64,000 nucleotides of DNA from Cronobacter universalis NCTC 9529. Its GTDB lineage: Bacteria > Pseudomonadota > Gammaproteobacteria > Enterobacterales > Enterobacteriaceae. Position numbers and translations under genes: made by a program. The DNA lies in assembly GCF_001277175.1 (NCBI RefSeq), contig NZ_CP012257.1:2480001-2544000 (forward strand), written 5' to 3'. Each line of letters opens with the position of its first letter. The first letter of the stretch is position 1. The notes under the pieces are model-generated. The model searched no databases. It was not told the origin of the DNA and was given only the letters and a program-made list of their open reading frames with translations. Shown piece by piece: positions 20,006 to 29,702 of this stretch.

Positions 20006-21910
20006 ATGTCACAATCCGTCACGCGCCGTCCCCGGACGCTGTTTTTCGCCATTCAGGTCGCCCTTAGCGGCGCGCTGCTGGCTTTCTCCACCCTCCCCGC
20101 CAGCGCGGAAGAGGCGTCGGGCGCAGAACGCCCCGCCCCGCAATCACCGGACCAGCTTCTCGGCCCGCTGTTTACGGATGTGCAGAGCGCCAAACTCTTC
20201 CCCGATCAGAAAACGTTCGCCGACGCGGTGCCCAACAGCGATCCTTTGATGATCCTGGCCGACTACCGTATGCAGCGTAACCAGTCGGGCTTCGACCTGC
20301 GCCATTTCGTTGAGCTTAACTTTACCCTGCCGCAGAAAGGCGAAGCCTATGTTCCGCCAGCCGGACAAAGCCTGCGCGAGCATATCGACGGCCTGTGGCC
20401 GGTGCTGACGCGCTCGACCGATTCCGCCAGCAAATGGGATTCCCTGCTGCCGCTGCCGAAGCCTTACGTGGTGCCGGGCGGGCGTTTCCGCGAGGTCTAC
20501 TACTGGGACACCTACTTCACCATGCTGGGGCTCGCCGAGAGCAATCACTGGGATAAAGTGCAGGATATGGTCGATAACTTCGCCCATGAAATCGACGCCT
20601 GGGGCCATATCCCGAACGGCAACCGTAGCTACTATTTAAGCCGCTCCCAGCCGCCGTTCTTTTCTTTCATGGTGGAACTGCTGGCGACCCATGACGGCGG
20701 CGACGAGACGCTGAAAAAATACCTGCCGCAGTTGCAGAAAGAGTACGCGTACTGGATGGAAGGCAGCGAAAACCTGGCGCCCGGCGATGCTCACGAGCGC
20801 GTGGTGAAACTGAAAGATGGCGCGGTGCTGAACCGCTACTGGGACGATCGCGACGCGCCGCGTACCGAATCCTGGCTTGATGACGTGACCACCGCCAAAA
20901 ATAACCCGGATCGTCCGGCGACCGACATCTATCGCGATCTGCGCGCGGGCGCGGCGTCCGGCTGGGATTTCAGCTCGCGTTGGATGGATAATCCGCAGCA
21001 GCTTGGCTCTATCCGCACCACCAGCATCGTGCCTGTCGATCTCAACGCCCTGCTGTTCCAGATGGAAAAAACCCTGGCGCGCGCCAGCAAAGCCGCAGGC
21101 GACAGCGCCGGCGCCGCCCGCTATGAATCGCTCGCCAGCCAGCGTCAGCAGGCGATAGAAACCCATCTGTGGAACGCGAAACATGGCTGGTACGCGGATT
21201 ACGATCTGAAAACCAACAAGGTGCGCGATCAGCTGACCGCCGCCGCGCTCTACCCGCTGTATGTGAAAGCCGCCGCGCAGGATCGCGCCGAGAAAGTGGC
21301 GGCCGCGACCCGCGCGCAGCTGCTGAAACCGGGCGGCCTTGTCACCACTACCGAGAAGACCGGGCAGCAGTGGGATGCGCCGAACGGCTGGGCGCCGCTC
21401 CAGTGGGTGGCGACCGAAGGTCTGATGAATTACGGGCAGAAAGATCTGGCGATGGACGTCACCTGGCGGTTCCTGACCAACGTTCAGCACACCTATAACC
21501 GTGAGCAGAAACTGGTGGAGAAATATGACGTCTCTTCCACCGGCACGGGCGGCGGCGGCGGCGAATACCCGCTCCAGGACGGCTTTGGCTGGACTAACGG
21601 CGTGACGCTGAAAATGCTCGACCTGCTGTGCGGCACGGAAAAGCCGTGCGACGACGTGCCGCAGACCCGTCCGGGCAGCGATCGCGCGCCGCAGCAGAAG
21701 CAGGAAGGCAAAATGCTGAGCAAACCGGCGGAAACCTCAGCGCCAGCAAAAGCCGACGCCCCGGCTCCGGCAAAAACGGAAACGTCTGCCCCGGCGAAAA
21801 CCGACACCGCTGCGCCCGCCAGCAATAGCGCCCCTGCTGATAACGCACCGGCCGCGCCGAACAGCAGCGCGCAGGATAACGCCGCTGCGCAACCCGCGCC
21901 TGCCCAGTAA
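20006..21910 (+). CDS. treA: Periplasmic trehalase (GH37) with extended Pro/Ala tail
   Basis: TreA hydrolyses trehalose to two glucoses in the periplasm during growth at high osmolarity. A Sec signal peptide covers about the first 34 residues (ends TLPASAEEA). Both trehalase signatures are present: [15 protein letters not shown] and [12 protein letters not shown]; the glycine-rich [20 protein letters not shown] is near the end of the catalytic part. At 634 residues it is about 70 longer than E. coli TreA (565). The excess is a C-terminal Pro/Ala/Lys/Thr-rich tail. The ATG at 20006 follows AAGGAG. Confidence 0.95.
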   Translation: MSQSVTRRPRTLFFAIQVALSGALLAFSTLPASAEEASGAERPAPQSPDQLLGPLFTDVQSAKLFPDQKTFADAVPNSDPLMILADYRMQRNQSGFDLRHFVELNFTLPQKGEAYVPPAGQSLREHIDGLWPVLTRSTDSASKWDSLLPLPKPYVVPGGRFREVYYWDTYFTMLGLAESNHWDKVQDMVDNFAHEIDAWGHIPNGNRSYYLSRSQPPFFSFMVELLATHDGGDETLKKYLPQLQKEYAYWMEGSENLAPGDAHERVVKLKDGAVLNRYWDDRDAPRTESWLDDVTTAKNNPDRPATDIYRDLRAGAASGWDFSSRWMDNPQQLGSIRTTSIVPVDLNALLFQMEKTLARASKAAGDSAGAARYESLASQRQQAIETHLWNAKHGWYADYDLKTNKVRDQLTAAALYPLYVKAAAQDRAEKVAAATRAQLLKPGGLVTTTEKTGQQWDAPNGWAPLQWVATEGLMNYGQKDLAMDVTWRFLTNVQHTYNREQKLVEKYDVSSTGTGGGGGEYPLQDGFGWTNGVTLKMLDLLCGTEKPCDDVPQTRPGSDRAPQQKQEGKMLSKPAETSAPAKADAPAPAKTETSAPAKTDTAAPASNSAPADNAPAAPNSSAQDNAAAQPAPAQ

Positions 21911-21927
21911 TTCACACGCTCCACACC

Positions 21928-21955
21928 ACTGCCCTCTGCGGAGGGCAGTTTTTTA
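21928..21955 (+). terminator. Terminator after treA
   Basis: The 9-bp stem ACTGCCCTC/GAGGGCAGT with a TGCG loop (21928-21949) is followed by TTTTT. Confidence 0.9.
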
Positions 21956-22017
21956 CTTCCCCCAGCCCGAATATATCCTCCCTGCCAATTCTGCTAGTTG
22001 TATCTCTTGTTGTTAAC

Positions 22018-22036
22018 GATAATAATTCGCATTCTT
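22018..22036. promoter_or_regulatory. Fur box upstream of foxA
   Basis: GATAATAATTCGCATTCTT matches the 19-bp Fur consensus (GATAATGATAATCATTATC) at 13 positions, including the whole GATAAT arm. It lies about 60 bp before the receptor start, where a Fur-repressed promoter would be. Confidence 0.75.
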
Positions 22037-22096
22037 TATTACATCTCGTTACGTCCCTGTCACGCAGGGAGCAGCTGGCAACCAGAGAAGACAACA

Positions 22097-24274
22097 ATGA
22101 CAATGGCTTTAACCCTGAAACGCTCCGCCGCGCTGTGCGCGCTGGCGCTGGCCGCGCCTCACGCCGCGTTCGCTGAAGACACTATCACCGTAAGCGCCGC
22201 CCCCGCGCAAACCGCTACGTCCCCCACCGAAGGCTATACGGTGAAAACCAGCACGGGGGCGACTAAAACCGATCGGCCGCTTAACACCACCGCCCAGTCG
22301 GTTTCCGTGGTCACGCGCCAGCAGATAGAAGACCAGGGGGCGCTGTCGGTTAACAGCGCGCTGAATTACACCGCAGGCGCGTTTACCGGGTTCTCCGGCG
22401 GGGCAACCCGTTACGACACCATTTCATTGCGCGGCTTCCACGGCGGCGACGTCAATAACACGTTTTTAGACGGTCTGCGTCTGATGAGCGACGGCGGCAG
22501 CTATAACGTTTTACAGGTCGATCCGTGGTTCCTTGAGCGTATCGATGTGATTAAAGGCCCCTCTTCCGCGCTCTACGGCCAGACCATTCCCGGCGGCGTG
22601 GTGATGGAAAGCTCAAAGCGCCCGCTCTTTAGCCCGGAAGGCCATCTGCGCGCCTCGGTCGGCAATCACAACACCCGCAACACCGCCTTTGATTACACCG
22701 ACGCCATTAACGACGAGTGGGCTTACCGCATTACCGGCCTGACGAAATACACCGACACGCAGTATGAAAAAACGCGTGACGAACGCTACGCGATTTCTCC
22801 GCAGCTGCTGTGGCAGCCGGGCGAATCCACGTCGCTGCTGCTGCGCGCGTATCTGGAAAAAGATCCGTCCGGCGGCTATCACGGCTCGGTACCGGCAAGC
22901 GGCAGCCTCGACGCCACCTCGCACGGCAAGCTCGACACAGGCTTCTCGGACGTCGAGCCGGGCAACGACGAATTCAAACGCTACCAGCAGCTCTACAGCT
23001 ACGCGTTTTCGCACGACTTCAACGACACCTGGTCGTTCCGCTCGAACGGCAGCTACACGCACTCGAATCTGGATCTAAAGCAGGCTTACCAGATCGGCTG
23101 GGCCGATGCATCGAAGAACGAGCTGACCCGCTACTACAGCGGCGAACACTCTTCGCTGAACGCCTGGGCTATGGACAATCAGTTAGAGGCGCGCTTTAAC
23201 ACGGGCGACCTCGCGCATACCGTGGTGTTGGGCGGCGAATACCATAAATTCACCAACAATCTCTCCGACGACGCGGGCTACACCACCAGTCTCAACCCGT
23301 GGACCGGCGTCTCCGGCGGCGCGGGCGGCTTCTGGTATTACGATCCGCTCGACCCGACCTTCGCCACCCGTCTGCAGGGCCTGCAACGCAAGGATATGAA
23401 GCGCGTCTATGAGCAAACCGGCGTTTATCTGCAGGATGAGATGGTCTGGAACCGCTGGCATATGGATCTGTCCGGGCGTTTTGACCACCTGGAAACCAAA
23501 AACCGCGTGATCACGCCGTCGGCGGGCACCGATACCACCGATCACCGCAAGGATGATCATTTCAGCGGTCGCGCCTCGCTGCTTTACGCGTTTGAAAACG
23601 GCCTGTCGCCGTACCTGAGCTACAGCACGGCGGTGACGCCGCAGGTGCTGACCGACGCCCGCGGCAAGCTGCTCAAGCCCACCACCAGCGAGCAGTATGA
23701 AGGCGGCCTGAAATATCAGCCGCCAGGCACGTCCGATCTCTACAGCATCGCCATCTATGATCTGATGCAGAAAGATGTCGGCAACCGCGTCGTGGTCGGC
23801 AGCTATTTCGAACCGGCAGGCAAAGTGCATTCGCAGGGCGTAGAGCTGGAGGCGCACACGCAGCTGACGTCGCGTTTCTCCGCTATCGCCAACTACACCT
23901 GGAACCATGTGCGCTTTGAAGACGCTATCGACGGCAACAACAAGAACACGCCATACGTAACGCCGGATCAGATGGCGAACCTGTGGGGCCATTATCAGTT
24001 CGATTACGGCTTAAGCGCGGGCGCGGGCGTGCGCTACATCGGCAAACAGTGGGCGGATAACGAAAACACGCGTCGCGTGCCTTCCGTCACGCTGGTGGAC
24101 GCGATGGTTAAAGCCGATTTGGGGGCGTGGAATAGCGCGCTGAAAGGCGCGTTTGTTCAGGTTAATGCGAATAACCTGACCGGACGTGACTACGTGGCGG
24201 GCTGCTACGGCACCGGCTACTGCTACTGGGGCGCGGAGCGCAGCGTGACCGCCACGGTCGGCTACGATTTCTGA
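22097..24274 (+). CDS. foxA: TonB-dependent ferrioxamine-type siderophore receptor
   Basis: This 725-residue outer-membrane receptor imports ferric hydroxamate siderophores (ferrioxamine B in Yersinia FoxA) using TonB energy. It has a signal peptide (about residues 1-25, ending AAFAED), a TonB box (DTITVSA), a plug domain with LRGFHGGDVNNTFLDGLR and VIKGPSSALYGQ, and a 22-strand barrel ending in the aromatic C-terminus VGYDF. The similarity I recall to Yersinia FoxA runs over the whole length. The ATG at 22097 begins the signal peptide; the frame 5' runs through the Fur box and is rejected. No siderophore synthesis gene is nearby, so it probably uses xenosiderophores. Confidence 0.9.
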   Translation: MTMALTLKRSAALCALALAAPHAAFAEDTITVSAAPAQTATSPTEGYTVKTSTGATKTDRPLNTTAQSVSVVTRQQIEDQGALSVNSALNYTAGAFTGFSGGATRYDTISLRGFHGGDVNNTFLDGLRLMSDGGSYNVLQVDPWFLERIDVIKGPSSALYGQTIPGGVVMESSKRPLFSPEGHLRASVGNHNTRNTAFDYTDAINDEWAYRITGLTKYTDTQYEKTRDERYAISPQLLWQPGESTSLLLRAYLEKDPSGGYHGSVPASGSLDATSHGKLDTGFSDVEPGNDEFKRYQQLYSYAFSHDFNDTWSFRSNGSYTHSNLDLKQAYQIGWADASKNELTRYYSGEHSSLNAWAMDNQLEARFNTGDLAHTVVLGGEYHKFTNNLSDDAGYTTSLNPWTGVSGGAGGFWYYDPLDPTFATRLQGLQRKDMKRVYEQTGVYLQDEMVWNRWHMDLSGRFDHLETKNRVITPSAGTDTTDHRKDDHFSGRASLLYAFENGLSPYLSYSTAVTPQVLTDARGKLLKPTTSEQYEGGLKYQPPGTSDLYSIAIYDLMQKDVGNRVVVGSYFEPAGKVHSQGVELEAHTQLTSRFSAIANYTWNHVRFEDAIDGNNKNTPYVTPDQMANLWGHYQFDYGLSAGAGVRYIGKQWADNENTRRVPSVTLVDAMVKADLGAWNSALKGAFVQVNANNLTGRDYVAGCYGTGYCYWGAERSVTATVGYDF

Positions 24275-24282
24275 TTCAGACG

Positions 24283-24313
24283 TAAAAAAACGGCCCCTCG
24301 GGGCCGTTTTTTC
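24283..24313 (+). terminator. First terminator after foxA
   Basis: AAAACGGCCCC/GGGGCCGTTTT forms a stem of about 11 bp, followed by further T residues. Confidence 0.9.
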
Positions 24314-24325
24314 TGGCAGATTCAG

Positions 24326-24349
24326 ACGGTCCGTATGGACCGTTTTTTA
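24326..24349 (+). terminator. Second tandem terminator after foxA, overlapping the end of ymgE
   Basis: The stem ACGGTCC/GGACCGT with a GTAT loop is followed by TTTTT. Its T-run overlaps the stop codon region of the convergent ymgE gene. Confidence 0.7.
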
Positions 24350-24601
24350 ATCCCTGCGTAGCATACGGAAGATCAGCAACACCACAATGGCGCCGACCAC
24401 CGCGACCAGGAAGCTTGGCAGGTTAAAGCCCGTCACGCTGCCGCCAATACCGAAGAACGTCGCCAGCCAGCCGCCGACCACCGCGCCGACAATACCGAGC
24501 ACGCAGGTCAGGATAAAACCGCCGCCATCGCGGCCCGGCATGATCAGTTTGGCAATGATGCCCGCAATAAGTCCAAATACGATCCAGGACAAAATACCCA
24601 T
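24347..24601 (-). CDS. ymgE: GlsB/YeaQ/YmgE-family small membrane protein
   Basis: The 84-residue hydrophobic protein has three membrane segments separated by glycine-rich turns (IMPGRDGGG; GGWLATFFGIGGS) and ends in LRRD. It corresponds in length and position to E. coli YmgE, a transglycosylase-associated family member linked to stress; the molecular function is unknown. The ATG at 24601 follows GGTGGAGACT; an upstream in-frame GTG is part of that site. Confidence 0.9.
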   Translation of the reverse strand: MGILSWIVFGLIAGIIAKLIMPGRDGGGFILTCVLGIVGAVVGGWLATFFGIGGSVTGFNLPSFLVAVVGAIVVLLIFRMLRRD

Positions 24602-24749
24602 AGTCTCCACCCTCTTGTTTAAGTGTCACAGAATAGCTGGCCGCAACGCGCGGCAAACCGAAGTGGTTCAAGTATAGGTAATAAAAAAGGATTCTTCCGG
24701 TAAGCTCGGATTATCCTCATACCAAAATAAATATATTTTAGGATAAATC

Positions 24750-24776
24750 TTAAGTTTCGGGCGGGCGGGCCGATAA
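24750..24776 (+). promoter_or_regulatory. Sigma-28 (FliA) promoter of ycgR
   Basis: A -35 TTAAGTTT (24750-24757) and a perfect -10 GCCGATAA (24769-24776) are separated by exactly 11 bp. The FliA consensus is TAAAGTTT-N11-GCCGATAA. The ycgR start is 42 bp downstream of the -10 box. Confidence 0.9.
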
Positions 24777-24818
24777 CCGTTCACATCTCTCTGTCAGTCA
24801 TTTGAGGAATCACGCGAC

Positions 24819-25550
24819 GTGAGCAATTACAGTGAGCAGTTTCTGAAGCAAAATCCGCTGGCCGTACTGGGGATTTTACGCGATTTGCAAAAAAGCCAGG
24901 CGCCGATCCGCCTCTCCTGGGGCGGCTGGCAGTTTATCAGCCGCATACTTGAGGCGTCGCCGGAACAGCTGGTGCTGGATTTCGGCAGCCAGACGGGCGA
25001 AAACCAGGCCGTGCAAAAAGCGAAAAATATCCAGTTCAGCGCTGAAGCCCAGGGCGCCAAGGTGGAGTTTAATCTGCCTGCGCTGAACGTCGGGGAGTTT
25101 CAGGATCTGCCTGCCTTTGTCGCCCCGCTGCCGGAAGCCGTCTGGTTTGTGCAGCGCCGCGAGCATTTTCGCATCACCGCGCCGGTGCAGCCGCAGTTCT
25201 ACAGCCTGGCGCGGATGCCGGACGGCAAACTGTTTCGCGGCCGCCTGCAGGATCTGTCGCTCGGCGGGATGGGCACGCTGCTGGAAGGCGCGATGCCGGA
25301 AGGGCTGGAAGCGGGTATGCAGTTCTCGCCGCTGGAGCTGGATCTGCTGGAGTGGGGAAAATTTCGTGTCGACGCGCAGCTGTTAACCATCAGCGAGCGC
25401 AAAGTGGTGGACAGTAAAAACGAGACTATCGCCACGCCGCGCCTGAGCTTTCGCTTTTTAAACGTAAGCCCAGGCACTGAGCGCGAGCTCCAGCGCATTA
25501 TCTTCGCGCTGGAGCGTATCGCCCGGGAAAAAGCCAGCCGGGTGCGCTGA
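24819..25550 (+). CDS. ycgR: Flagellar brake protein YcgR (c-di-GMP receptor)
   Basis: When cyclic di-GMP is bound, YcgR interacts with the flagellar motor and slows or biases rotation. The 243-residue protein has an N-terminal YcgR-type PilZN domain (about 1-108) and a C-terminal PilZ domain. The c-di-GMP ligands are visible: the RRxxxR element QRREHFR (Arg113, Arg114, Arg118) and DLSLGGMG (from Asp145). The start is GTG at 24819, as judged by alignment to the E. coli N-terminus. A textbook FliA promoter upstream places it in the late flagellar regulon. Confidence 0.96.
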   Translation: MSNYSEQFLKQNPLAVLGILRDLQKSQAPIRLSWGGWQFISRILEASPEQLVLDFGSQTGENQAVQKAKNIQFSAEAQGAKVEFNLPALNVGEFQDLPAFVAPLPEAVWFVQRREHFRITAPVQPQFYSLARMPDGKLFRGRLQDLSLGGMGTLLEGAMPEGLEAGMQFSPLELDLLEWGKFRVDAQLLTISERKVVDSKNETIATPRLSFRFLNVSPGTERELQRIIFALERIAREKASRVR

Positions 25551-26162
25551 TTACATGGCGTTCATCGCCTGCTGCACTTTCCAGATATAACGCGGGGCCT
25601 GCGGCGCCGGATGATTTTTCGCGACATGTTCGACAAACTCATCCGGGCTCAGGTCGTTTATCTTCTCAATCGCCGCTTTGCGGTCTGAAGAGAACGTGCG
25701 CAGCAGCGCGCCCGCGCCATTCACATAAGAGACCACCAGCGCATATTGCATGGTTTCCGGCGCTTCAATGCCTTTCAGCACGCCATGCTCAAGAATGCTT
25801 AAATACGCGGTGCCGAGCGAAATATTGCGCTCCGGGTTTTTCAGCTCGCTGGTCGACGGCTGGCCGCTCCAGCCCATATAGCGGTAGACTTCGCGCCCGG
25901 CGGTGGACGCTTTAATCTGCATCAGGCCAACGGCGTTAGATTTACTCACCAGAGTCGGGTTGCCGCCGGACTCCACCGCGATAATCGCCGTCACCAGACG
26001 CGGGCTCACGCCCCAGGCGTTGCCGGCTTTTTCCGTAATCGGCATCCACTGCATTGCGCGTTTCACCGGCACCTCGGGGTTCCAGGGCGGATTTTTATAA
26101 TCCGGCGTGGAAGAACACCCGGCGAGGAACACCACTAACCACATTAACCATCTTAATTTCAC
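25551..26162 (-). CDS. emtA: Membrane-bound endo-type lytic murein transglycosylase EmtA (MltE)
   Basis: EmtA cleaves the glycan strands of peptidoglycan internally, forming 1,6-anhydro ends. The 203 residues equal the E. coli length. A lipoprotein signal peptide ends in the lipobox LAGC (Cys16). The SLT/goose-lysozyme domain contains the catalytic Glu64 in AVESGGNP, then AVGLMQIK and YLSIL. It is convergent with ycgR, its stop being immediately after the ycgR stop, and divergent from ldcA, which acts on the same polymer. Confidence 0.95.
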   Translation of the reverse strand: MKLRWLMWLVVFLAGCSSTPDYKNPPWNPEVPVKRAMQWMPITEKAGNAWGVSPRLVTAIIAVESGGNPTLVSKSNAVGLMQIKASTAGREVYRYMGWSGQPSTSELKNPERNISLGTAYLSILEHGVLKGIEAPETMQYALVVSYVNGAGALLRTFSSDRKAAIEKINDLSPDEFVEHVAKNHPAPQAPRYIWKVQQAMNAM

Positions 26163-26291
26163 GCAACTTTCCTTTCGATATCAGTGCCAAACGACGTATC
26201 ACATCGGCTGGCCGCGCGGGCAGCCGGATGACAACCGCTAAGGTTAGCGGCATGATAGCGGTTTCGCCTGGTATGTCAGCAAGGATTTGTC

Positions 26292-27224
26292 ATGGTCTCT
26301 GTTCATCTCATCGCCCCGTCGGGTTACTGCATTAATCAGGACGCCGCCTGGCGCGGCGTACGCCGCCTCGAAGAGGCCGGAATAGCGGTAAAAAATCAGC
26401 AGGTTATCACGCGCCGGATGCAGCGTTTCGCCGGGCGCGACGATGAGCGTCTTGGCGATTTACAGGCGTTAAGCGCATTGTCTGAAAATGCCCCGATCGT
26501 GATGCCGGTACGCGGCGGCTACGGGATGACGCGCCTGCTGGAGCGTTTTGATCCGAAGCCCTTGATTGCCCGCCAGCGGGAAAACCCGCTGCTGATTTGC
26601 GGCCACAGCGATTTCACGGCGCTACAGATGCTCCTGCTGGCGCGCGGCGACACGGTTACCTTCAGCGGGCCGATGCTGGCCGGTAATTTCGGCGCGCCGG
26701 CGATGAATGATTTTACCTGGCGACACTTCTGGCAGGCGCTCACCGAACCGCAATTTACGCTGGCGTGGCGCAGCGACGGCGCGCCCTGTGAAACCGCAGG
26801 CACCGTCTGGGGCGGCAATCTGGCGATGCTGGCGTCCATCACCGGCACGCCGTGGATGCCGGTCATCGACGGCGGCATTCTGGTAGTGGAGGACATCAAT
26901 GAACACCCGTTCCGCGTTGAACGTATGCTGCTGCAACTGCACGCGGCCGGGATTCTGGCGCGCCAGAAGGCGCTGATCCTGGGGAGCTTCACCGCCGCCG
27001 CCGTCAACGATTACGACGACGGCTACAATCTTGAAAGCGTCGCCGCCCTTCTGCGCGAGCGGCTCGCAATCCCGGTACTGACCGGCCTGGCGTTCGGCCA
27101 TGAGCAGGAGACCGTTACGCTGCCGCTCGGCGCGCATGGCGAACTGCGCCACGACGGCGAACGCGCGCAGCTACGCCTCAGCGGTCATCCGGTGTTGCCT
27201 GTTGCGGCGCCCGTGGGGTTATGA
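26292..27224 (+). CDS. ldcA: Muramoyltetrapeptide L,D-carboxypeptidase LdcA
   Basis: LdcA removes the terminal D-Ala from murein tetrapeptides in the cytoplasm during peptidoglycan recycling. The 310-residue S66-family serine peptidase keeps the triad at the E. coli positions: Ser106 in CGHSDF, Glu200 in VVEDIN and His270 in FGHEQ. The neighbour emtA produces substrates for the same recycling route. No clear intrinsic terminator follows; only a weak stem (CTGAG/CTCAG near 27240-27258) is present. Confidence 0.96.
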   Translation: MVSVHLIAPSGYCINQDAAWRGVRRLEEAGIAVKNQQVITRRMQRFAGRDDERLGDLQALSALSENAPIVMPVRGGYGMTRLLERFDPKPLIARQRENPLLICGHSDFTALQMLLLARGDTVTFSGPMLAGNFGAPAMNDFTWRHFWQALTEPQFTLAWRSDGAPCETAGTVWGGNLAMLASITGTPWMPVIDGGILVVEDINEHPFRVERMLLQLHAAGILARQKALILGSFTAAAVNDYDDGYNLESVAALLRERLAIPVLTGLAFGHEQETVTLPLGAHGELRHDGERAQLRLSGHPVLPVAAPVGL

Positions 27225-27995
27225 GGTGAAGGCTACGCCTGAGCAACCCGGCGGCTCAGGGTGAAATGGTGAGCGTGCTGTTTAAGCGGGCCCTCACGCG
27301 CAAAGCGGACGCTGGCCCTGCTGCTATTTTGCAAAACAGGGCGCATTAACCTGTTGCTGTCCGCTGTAATGCTTCGTGGCTCCCGAAAAAAGCGGATAAA
27401 TCGCACCTCGCATTATCGTAGCGCGCACTCTCCGCCATGAAAAAAATCCATCATAAAGCAAGGTGTTATTGAGTTTATTATTTTTGGCCGTATCGTTTAA
27501 TAATGCTGCATTAACTCAATGGTTTTACTCATCTGTATAGTCTCAGCTAATGAGGATCATCATATTTGAGTTCTTATTTAAACTTCTCATCACAAACGAA
27601 ATATTTACGCGCCTGTGCAGTGGGATCTGCCGAGTAAATATCTCTGCCGGACTGTTTGCCTGTAATGGCCAAAGCGGCTGCTGTGCGCGGACAGTCAGTG
27701 GCGATAGGGTTCAGCGCGGCGCGAAGGATATTAACTCACTTCATTATCGCCTGAGCCTGGCCGCGTGAGGAACCCGCACCTGCCCCGTTTTGCACCGCAG
27801 GAAGAAGATCCCCGGCTGATTTCGCTGGCTCGTAAAGGCTCTCCTTTCATTTTTGGGGCCGCAGAAACGCCGCAACGAATAGATGCTGGCAGCGGCGCCC
27901 GCCTTTATAGCGCGCTATCCGTTTGAATATACCCACAAAACAAAAAAGCCGGAAAGGATATATTCTCCGCCGTCTCTGCGTTTATCAATTTCAGT
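27225..27995. other. About 770-bp intergenic stretch with no supported gene
   Basis: Between ldcA and the chemoreceptor promoter I find no ORF with a convincing ribosome-binding site or recognisable product. A 72-codon frame at 27550-27768 starts without a Shine-Dalgarno sequence and looks cysteine-rich and random. The central part (27410-27620) is clearly more AT-rich than the flanks. It may hold a decayed gene or an unrecognised RNA, but nothing in it can be assigned. Confidence 0.5.
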
Positions 27996-28022
27996 TAAAG
28001 CCAGAAAAGCCCGTGCCGATAA
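27996..28022 (+). promoter_or_regulatory. Sigma-28 (FliA) promoter of the chemoreceptor gene
   Basis: TAAAGCCA (27996-28003), 11 bp, then a perfect GCCGATAA (28015-28022) fit the FliA consensus. The chemoreceptor ATG lies 57 bp beyond the -10 box. Confidence 0.82.
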
Positions 28023-28079
28023 CTTATCTGTTTACGGCGCTTCACGCGGCTCTGTCACCTTATTCAGGACGAGGTTTAA

Positions 28080-29630
28080 ATGTTCAGGAATTTACCTATC
28101 AAGAAAAAGTTCTTTTTTGCCTTTGGCGCTGTTTTAGCATTGCTGCTGTTATTGTGCGCGACCTTCTACAATAACTTTTCCAGCATCGTTAATACCAACG
28201 CCTGGAACATTCATAGCTGGCGCGTCATTGATAAAAGCCGTGCCCTGACGCAAAGCCTGGTGAATATGGAAACCGGTCTGCGTGGCTATGCGATTAATGG
28301 CAAAGAGGAAATGCTGGCTCCCTGGAATTCAGGCAAAGAGGATTTTGGTAAACTCTTGCAGGAAACGAAAGGCTTAACGGCGGATAACCCGGCGCAGCAA
28401 AAGCGTCTGAATGATTTGCTTAAGCAGGAGCAAGAGTGGCGGGAAAAGTTTGTCGCTGAATTGCTCGAAAATCGTCGCGCGCTCAATGCCGGGTCAATGT
28501 CGCAGGCGGATTTCAACGCGGCCTTTGAAGCCAACACGGGCAAGCCGCAGATGGATCAAATGCGTAAAACCATTGATGACATCGTCAATGACGAAAAAAA
28601 TCTGCTCAGCGAACGCCAGCATTCTGTCGATTCCGTTGAAACGCAGACCCAGCTGACCTTGTTTATCGGCGCGTTGTCAGGTGTCCTCGTCGCTTCCGCT
28701 TTAGGCTATGTCCTTGCCCGTTCCATTACCCTTCCGCTCGGGGAAGCGGTAAAAGCGGCCCAGGCGATTGCCGCAGGCGATCTCTCGACCCGTCTGGTGG
28801 CGCATTCAAAAGATGAAACCGGTGTGCTTATCGACACCCTGACCGCCATGCAGGAGCAGCTCAAAAAGGTGGTCGCTGATATTCAGACCGCCGCGTCCTC
28901 TATCGACAACGCCTCTAAAGAGGTCGCGATGGGCAATACCGATCTCTCTGCACGAACGGAACAGCAGGCCGCCTCGCTGGAAGAAACCTCAGCCAGCATG
29001 GAGCAACTGACGGCGACCGTGAGGCAAAACGCTTCTAACGCGCAAAGCGCCAGCAGCCTGGCGTCCGACGCGTCCGAGGTCGCGAAACAGGGAGGCGAAG
29101 TGGTGGATAAAGTCGTCGTCACCATGGCGTCCATTTTCGACAGTTCGAAAAGCGTGGTCGATATTATCGGCACCATTGAAAGCATCGCTTTCCAGACCAA
29201 TATCCTGGCGCTCAACGCCGCCGTGGAAGCGGCTCGCGCCGGCGAGCAGGGCCGCGGTTTCGCCGTGGTGGCAAGCGAAGTGCGCGCGCTCGCGCAGCGC
29301 AGTTCGACCGCGGCGAAAGAGATTAAAGCGCTGATTGAAACATCGAACCAGCGCATATCGGAGGGCACCGACCTGGTCGCGCAGGCGGGCAAAACCATGA
29401 CCGGGATCGTCACGGCGATCGGCAACGTCTCGACAATTATGTCTGAGATCTATACCGCTTCCGGCGAGCAGGTTAACGGTATTGAGCATGTGGGCATCGC
29501 TATCAACCAGATGGATGAAGTGACCCAGCAAAACGCCGCGCTGGTTCAGGAGGCCGCCGCGGCTGCCGCGTCGCTGGAAGATCAGGCGGCGCAGCTAAAC
29601 CGCTCCACGGCGATTTTTAAACTCGCCTGA
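28080..29630 (+). CDS. Methyl-accepting chemotaxis protein with CHASE3-like sensor
   Basis: This 516-residue transducer has a first membrane helix (about residues 10-30) and a helical periplasmic domain with [20 protein letters not shown], typical of CHASE3. A second membrane helix lies at about 190-212, followed by a HAMP domain (about 212-265) and the MCP signalling domain. The conserved hairpin tip [20 protein letters not shown] is near residues 382-401. The C-terminus lacks the NWETF pentapeptide that tethers CheR/CheB in Tsr and Tar, so it behaves as a low-abundance type receptor. The ligand is unknown. The ATG follows GAGG and a FliA promoter. Confidence 0.93.
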   Translation: MFRNLPIKKKFFFAFGAVLALLLLLCATFYNNFSSIVNTNAWNIHSWRVIDKSRALTQSLVNMETGLRGYAINGKEEMLAPWNSGKEDFGKLLQETKGLTADNPAQQKRLNDLLKQEQEWREKFVAELLENRRALNAGSMSQADFNAAFEANTGKPQMDQMRKTIDDIVNDEKNLLSERQHSVDSVETQTQLTLFIGALSGVLVASALGYVLARSITLPLGEAVKAAQAIAAGDLSTRLVAHSKDETGVLIDTLTAMQEQLKKVVADIQTAASSIDNASKEVAMGNTDLSARTEQQAASLEETSASMEQLTATVRQNASNAQSASSLASDASEVAKQGGEVVDKVVVTMASIFDSSKSVVDIIGTIESIAFQTNILALNAAVEAARAGEQGRGFAVVASEVRALAQRSSTAAKEIKALIETSNQRISEGTDLVAQAGKTMTGIVTAIGNVSTIMSEIYTASGEQVNGIEHVGIAINQMDEVTQQNAALVQEAAAAAASLEDQAAQLNRSTAIFKLA

Positions 29631-29702
29631 TATACGGATGCCGTAACGGGATAAGGTTGATGTCCGCTTCCTTCACGACGCGGACATTCAACCTTCAGCA
29701 GA

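Noticed and set aside
27550..27768. 72-codon ORF between ldcA and the chemoreceptor
   Set aside because: No ribosome-binding site, cysteine-rich random-looking product and no recognisable family.
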